NCBI GenBank assembly: GCA_002393705.1
Contig: DGTH01000141.1
Location: 1 to 9,475, forward strand
From: Prevotella sp. UBA4341
Lineage (GTDB): Bacteria > Bacteroidota > Bacteroidia > Bacteroidales > Bacteroidaceae
Length of the DNA stretch: 9,475 nucleotides
Direction: 5' to 3'
Part shown: piece by piece, positions 7,207-9,475 of the stretch
Layout: every line of letters starts with the position of its first letter
Numbering within the stretch: the first letter of the stretch is position 1
Program-made: the position numbers and the translations under genes
Notes under the pieces: model-generated
Told to the model about the DNA's origin: nothing
Database searches by the model: none
What the model saw: only the letters and a program-made list of their open reading frames with translations

Positions 7207-7225
7207 CAACCATTGCATTTATTTG

Positions 7226-7296
7226 AGGTACCTAGCAGAGTCGAACTGCTCTACACGGTTTTGCAGACCGTTACCTAACCGATCGGCCAAGGTACC
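7226..7296 (-). tRNA. tRNA-Cys (anticodon GCA)
   Basis: The minus strand folds as a complete cloverleaf: acceptor stem GGTACCT/AGGTACC, D arm with GGTTAGG loop, anticodon arm ACGGT-CTGCAAA-ACCGT, short variable loop GTAG, and T arm AGCAG-TTCGACT-CTGCT. The discriminator base is T (U in RNA), the expected identity base for cysteine tRNA. The anticodon GCA reads the UGC and UGU codons. CCA is not encoded (the next bases are CAA), so it must be added after transcription. It has its own promoter just upstream and a strong terminator just downstream. Confidence 0.97.
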
Positions 7297-7315
7297 CTTT
7301 CTTCTTTTGCGCCTG

Positions 7316-7347
7316 CAAAGGTACGATAATTATTTTGTATGACCAAA
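7316..7347 (-). promoter_or_regulatory. Promoter of tRNA-Cys
   Basis: On the minus strand TTTG (7347-7344), a 20-base spacer and TACCTTTG (7323-7316) give the best -33/-7 pair in the window. Transcription would start near 7310, about 14 bases before the mature tRNA. The -33 box lies inside the last codons of the small Cys-rich gene (stop at 7330). Confidence 0.8.
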
Positions 7348-7548
7348 TTTTTTCTCTTGTTTTTTCTCGCAGACCGCCTTATTTCTTCTTTTCGGGTCAT
7401 TCAGACTACAGCCCGTACAGCCTGCGCAGGGGTCTTGGGGGGTCAGAAACACCCTGTAGATTCTCCAGCCGGCATAACCTGCGGCAACAGCCAGAACCAC
7501 ACTTACAAGCACCCACTCAACCATCAGCCTTCTACCTTCGACCCTCAT
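7330..7548 (-). CDS. Small single-helix membrane protein with Cys-rich tail (FeoB-associated-like)
   Basis: A 72-residue reading frame with one strongly hydrophobic helix (about residues 11-35: EWVLVSVVLAVAAGYAG and on) followed by a soluble tail containing CAGCTGC (C41, C44, C47) and C60. The tail is then lysine-rich. This plan, a short N-terminus, one helix and a CxxCxxC tail with a later cysteine, resembles the FeoB-associated Cys-rich membrane proteins of Bacteroidetes, which may handle iron. The match is by pattern only, and no feoB gene is in view. Its ATG overlaps the stop of the lipid-kinase gene in an ATGA, which suggests translational coupling. A second start, the ATG at 7524 with AGAAGG just upstream, gives a 64-residue protein that begins MVEWVLV. 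That start looks at least as likely, because it places the helix at the very N-terminus. The cysteines could bind metal or an Fe-S centre. Confidence 0.7.
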   Translation of the reverse strand: MRVEGRRLMVEWVLVSVVLAVAAGYAGWRIYRVFLTPQDPCAGCTGCSLNDPKRRNKAVCEKKQEKKFGHTK

Positions 7549-8576
7549 CGGGTCAGTTTGCGCAGTAGGACCTTGTTGATAACCTGAATGCGCCGACCCT
7601 GATGCACAATGTCCTCGCGTACATTATTTATATTATTAAAGAAGTCGCTGAAGGCATTAAGCACGGGGTTGGCAGCCCGGGTGTCTTCCACCACGTCGGG
7701 GTTGGTCACAATGCGAATGCCCATGTTCTCTATATGCACGTCGATGTCGCAGCCCGTCATGATGGGGTCGCCGTCAAAGTGGATGGCGCCGGGTTCACGA
7801 CGGTGTATGTGTATGCGGCGGCTACGGAAGGTCTTGATTTTGGAGTTGTTCTCCAGCGTCTTGCTAAAAAGGTCTATACTGATTTGAGGAGCGTCGAGCG
7901 TCGAGAAGGGTTCCAGGATGACCACGTCAAGAAGTCCGTCGCGCATGGTGGCGTGAGGGGCTATGTAGGCATTGTTGCCATACTGCGAGGCGTTGGCACA
8001 GGCTATGAGGAATGCCTTGTAGCGCTTGGCCCCTGTCTCGTCTTCTACCTCGTAGGTCTCAGGGCGATACTTCAGTCCCTCCTTCAGCACGTTCTCCACG
8101 TAGGTAATGGGACCCCGCTTGCCAGCCTCCGCAAACTTCAGCGAGATGAAGGCATCGAACCCCATGCCACAGGTGCAGAAGAAAGGCAGGTCATTGATGA
8201 CGCCGTAGTCGAAGTCCTCTACATGACACAGGTTGATAATCTTCAGCGCCTTGCCGAGGTCCATCGGTATGCCTAAGTGGCGGGCCAGTCCGTTGCCGGA
8301 GCCACAGGGAACAATGGCCAGCGCCGTTCTGGAGTGGACTAGCGAACGGGCTACTTCGTTCACCGTGCCGTCGCCGCCTATCGCCGCCACGACGTCAACA
8401 CCGTCCTTGACGCACTCACGGGCTATCTCGGCCGCATGGCCCCGATGTTCAGTAGTGCGCACCTGACAGGTGAAGCGTTCCTTGTCCATGATGTTGTCTA
8501 TCATGCCCGGAATCTCCGCCTTGCTGTGGGTGCCCGATATGGGGTTCAGTATGAATACTATACTTTTTCTTGTCAT
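7545..8576 (-). CDS. Lipid kinase of the diacylglycerol kinase catalytic family (YegS/LCB5-like)
   Basis: A 343-residue soluble kinase of the DAGK_cat family, which phosphorylates diacylglycerol, sphingoid bases or related lipids with ATP at the membrane. It starts with the family's first strand, VFILNPISG (7-15). The nucleotide-binding GGDGTVNEV follows at 67-75, then VPCGSGNGLARHLG (89-102), CGMGFDAF (136-143), MRDGLLDVVIL around 222, and the closing FDGDP element. After the domain end (IRIVTNP) a 50-odd-residue extension, rich in Asn, Arg and Lys, runs to the C-terminus; I do not recognise it. The start is fixed by the NP-SG strand, since the next ATG is too far inside. The gene is divergent from a serine-palmitoyltransferase-like gene, so a sphingoid-base substrate is plausible but unproven. 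It shares an ATGA overlap with the small Cys-rich gene behind it. Confidence 0.88.
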   Translation of the reverse strand: MTRKSIVFILNPISGTHSKAEIPGMIDNIMDKERFTCQVRTTEHRGHAAEIARECVKDGVDVVAAIGGDGTVNEVARSLVHSRTALAIVPCGSGNGLARHLGIPMDLGKALKIINLCHVEDFDYGVINDLPFFCTCGMGFDAFISLKFAEAGKRGPITYVENVLKEGLKYRPETYEVEDETGAKRYKAFLIACANASQYGNNAYIAPHATMRDGLLDVVILEPFSTLDAPQISIDLFSKTLENNSKIKTFRSRRIHIHRREPGAIHFDGDPIMTGCDIDVHIENMGIRIVTNPDVVEDTRAANPVLNAFSDFFNNINNVREDIVHQGRRIQVINKVLLRKLTR

Positions 8577-8584
8577 CGTTGATG

Positions 8585-8592
8585 CAAAGATA
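8585..8592 (-). promoter_or_regulatory. -7 element of the lipid-kinase gene
   Basis: The minus strand reads TATCTTTG (TAnnTTTG) ending only 8 bases before the ATG at 8576. The transcript would start about 2-5 bases before the start codon. A TTTG at 8620-8617 is 24 bases further upstream, slightly far for a -33 box. No better promoter was found in the gap to the divergent gene. Confidence 0.5.
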
Positions 8593-8686
8593 CAAAAAAG
8601 ATGTCGAAAAGAGAGCCAAATAGGAATATTTTTTGCATTTAGTGATAAATATTACGAAAAACATGCCCGTTTTCACAAAAAATGTG

Positions 8687-8694
8687 TAACTTTG
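8687..8694 (+). promoter_or_regulatory. -7 element of the serine palmitoyltransferase-like gene
   Basis: TAACTTTG matches TAnnTTTG exactly. Transcription would start near 8700, leaving a leader of about 39 bases to the ATG at 8739. No clean TTTG is present at the expected -33 distance. A short inverted repeat AAAAC/GTTTT (8658-8662 and 8669-8673) covers that area instead. Confidence 0.55.
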
Positions 8695-8715
8695 CAGCCT
8701 GTAATAAAAAAACAA

Positions 8716-8727
8716 GTGTTGCAACAC
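8716..8727. repeat. 12-bp perfect palindrome in the leader of the SPT-like gene
   Basis: GTGTTGCAACAC is its own reverse complement. It sits between the predicted transcription start and the start codon, 11 bases before the ATG. It could be an operator half-site pair or chance; a palindrome this long is expected about twice in random sequence of this window's length. Confidence 0.35.
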
Positions 8728-8738
8728 ATCATTTCATA

Positions 8739-9475
8739 ATGGGACAATTACAAGAGAAATACAAGAATTATCGTGAGCCGCAGAAGTTCATGGAGGCTGA
8801 CGTATATCCCTATTTCCGCGCTATCGAGGGAAAACAGGGAACGGAGGTTGAAATGGGCGGTCACAAGGTGCTCATGTTTGGTTCAAACGCCTACACCGGA
8901 CTGACGGGCGACCAGCGCATCATCGATGCGGCCAAGCGAGCGCTCGACAAGTACGGCTCCGGTTGTGCAGGCAGCCGTTTCCTCAATGGCACCCTCGACC
9001 TACACGTACAACTGGAGAAGGAAATCTCCGAGTTCATAGGCAAAGATGACTGTCTCTGCTTCTCTACAGGCTTCAGCGTCAATCAGGGCGTACTGGCCAT
9101 GGTAGTAGGCAAGGACGACTACATCATCTGCGACGACCGCGACCATGCAAGTATTGTGGATGGCCGACGTCTTGCTTTTGCAAAGCAGTTGCATTATAAG
9201 CACAACGACATGGACGACCTCGAGCGCGTGCTTCAGAAGCTGCCCCATGAGGCCGTTAAACTGATTGTCGTCGATGGTGTGTTCTCCATGGAGGGCGATT
9301 TGGCCAAGTTGCCAGAGATTGTGGCTCTCAAGAAGAAATACGATGCCTCCATCATGGTGGATGAGGCTCATGGTCTGGGTGTCTTCGGCCGCAACGGACG
9401 TGGTACTTGCGACCACTTCGGGGTCACCGACGATGTTGACCTCATCATGGGTACCTTCAGTAAGTCGTTGGCTTC
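8739..9475 (+). CDS. spt: Serine palmitoyltransferase / alpha-oxoamine synthase (5' part)
   Basis: The first 245 codons of a PLP-dependent alpha-oxoamine synthase, cut by the window edge; the family is about 395-400 residues long. Key sites in order are GSGCAGSRFLNGT (73-85), the PLP-stacking histidine in DDRDHAS (H136), VDEAHGLGVFG with D208 and H211, and the Schiff-base lysine K242 in GTFSKS. Family members condense an amino acid with an acyl-CoA. The N-terminus (MGQLQEKY, PQKFMEA, YPYFRAIEGKQGTEV) resembles the Bacteroidetes serine palmitoyltransferases, which make 3-ketosphinganine from serine and palmitoyl-CoA as the first step of sphingolipid synthesis. These are often mislabelled as 2-amino-3-ketobutyrate CoA ligase (Kbl) or BioF. 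Those two enzymes remain the alternatives, since the residues that decide the substrate cannot be checked with half the protein missing. The divergent lipid kinase supports the sphingolipid reading. Confidence 0.8.
   Translation, partial: MGQLQEKYKNYREPQKFMEADVYPYFRAIEGKQGTEVEMGGHKVLMFGSNAYTGLTGDQRIIDAAKRALDKYGSGCAGSRFLNGTLDLHVQLEKEISEFIGKDDCLCFSTGFSVNQGVLAMVVGKDDYIICDDRDHASIVDGRRLAFAKQLHYKHNDMDDLERVLQKLPHEAVKLIVVDGVFSMEGDLAKLPEIVALKKKYDASIMVDEAHGLGVFGRNGRGTCDHFGVTDDVDLIMGTFSKSLA

Noticed and set aside
7226..7296. tRNA as an attachment site for an integrated element
   Set aside because: No direct repeat of the tRNA 3' end and no integrase or phage gene is visible in the window.

Overview
The window looks like chromosomal DNA from a member of the Bacteroidales, probably Prevotellaceae-like. 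Four upstream regions carry a good TAnnTTTG motif, the Bacteroidetes sigma-factor -7 element. HU has the RNI/KNTT arm variant typical of the phylum, and a serine-palmitoyltransferase-like gene starts at the right edge. Coding DNA is moderately GC-rich and intergenic DNA is AT-rich. I see no phage, transposon or CRISPR element.

Layout, left to right. (1) 8-280, minus: an HU-family DNA-binding protein with its own promoter. (2) 514-7051, minus: four co-directional genes that read as one operon. In transcription order these are an outer-membrane beta-barrel porin, an imelysin-family lipoprotein, a di-heme c-type lipoprotein of the DUF1111 family, and a fused ResB/CcsA system II cytochrome c haem lyase. 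Gaps between them are 40, 27 and 12 bases. One strong promoter lies ahead of the porin, with a 19-bp inverted repeat over the promoter spacer. (3) 7226-7296, minus: tRNA-Cys(GCA) with its own promoter and a strong intrinsic terminator. (4) 7330-8576, minus: a lipid-kinase-family gene (diacylglycerol/sphingoid-base kinase fold), overlapped by four bases by a small one-helix protein with a CxxCxxC...C tail. (5) 8739 to the end, plus: the first 245 codons of an alpha-oxoamine synthase, most likely serine palmitoyltransferase, divergent from the lipid kinase.

How the genes may work together. Imelysin and DUF1111 proteins are recurrent genomic partners in other phyla and are linked to iron metabolism. 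Here they are joined by a porin that could admit the substrate and by a haem lyase that could mature the di-heme protein. The unit therefore reads as a self-contained cell-envelope redox and metal-handling system, with iron as the best guess. The haem lyase gene carries an in-frame run of a 7-base repeat that encodes most of a hydrophobic segment, and any change in copy number would shift the frame. On the right, the lipid kinase and serine palmitoyltransferase share a 162-base divergent promoter region, which suggests a sphingolipid connection. Functional statements rest on recognised motifs and family knowledge, since no searches could be run.
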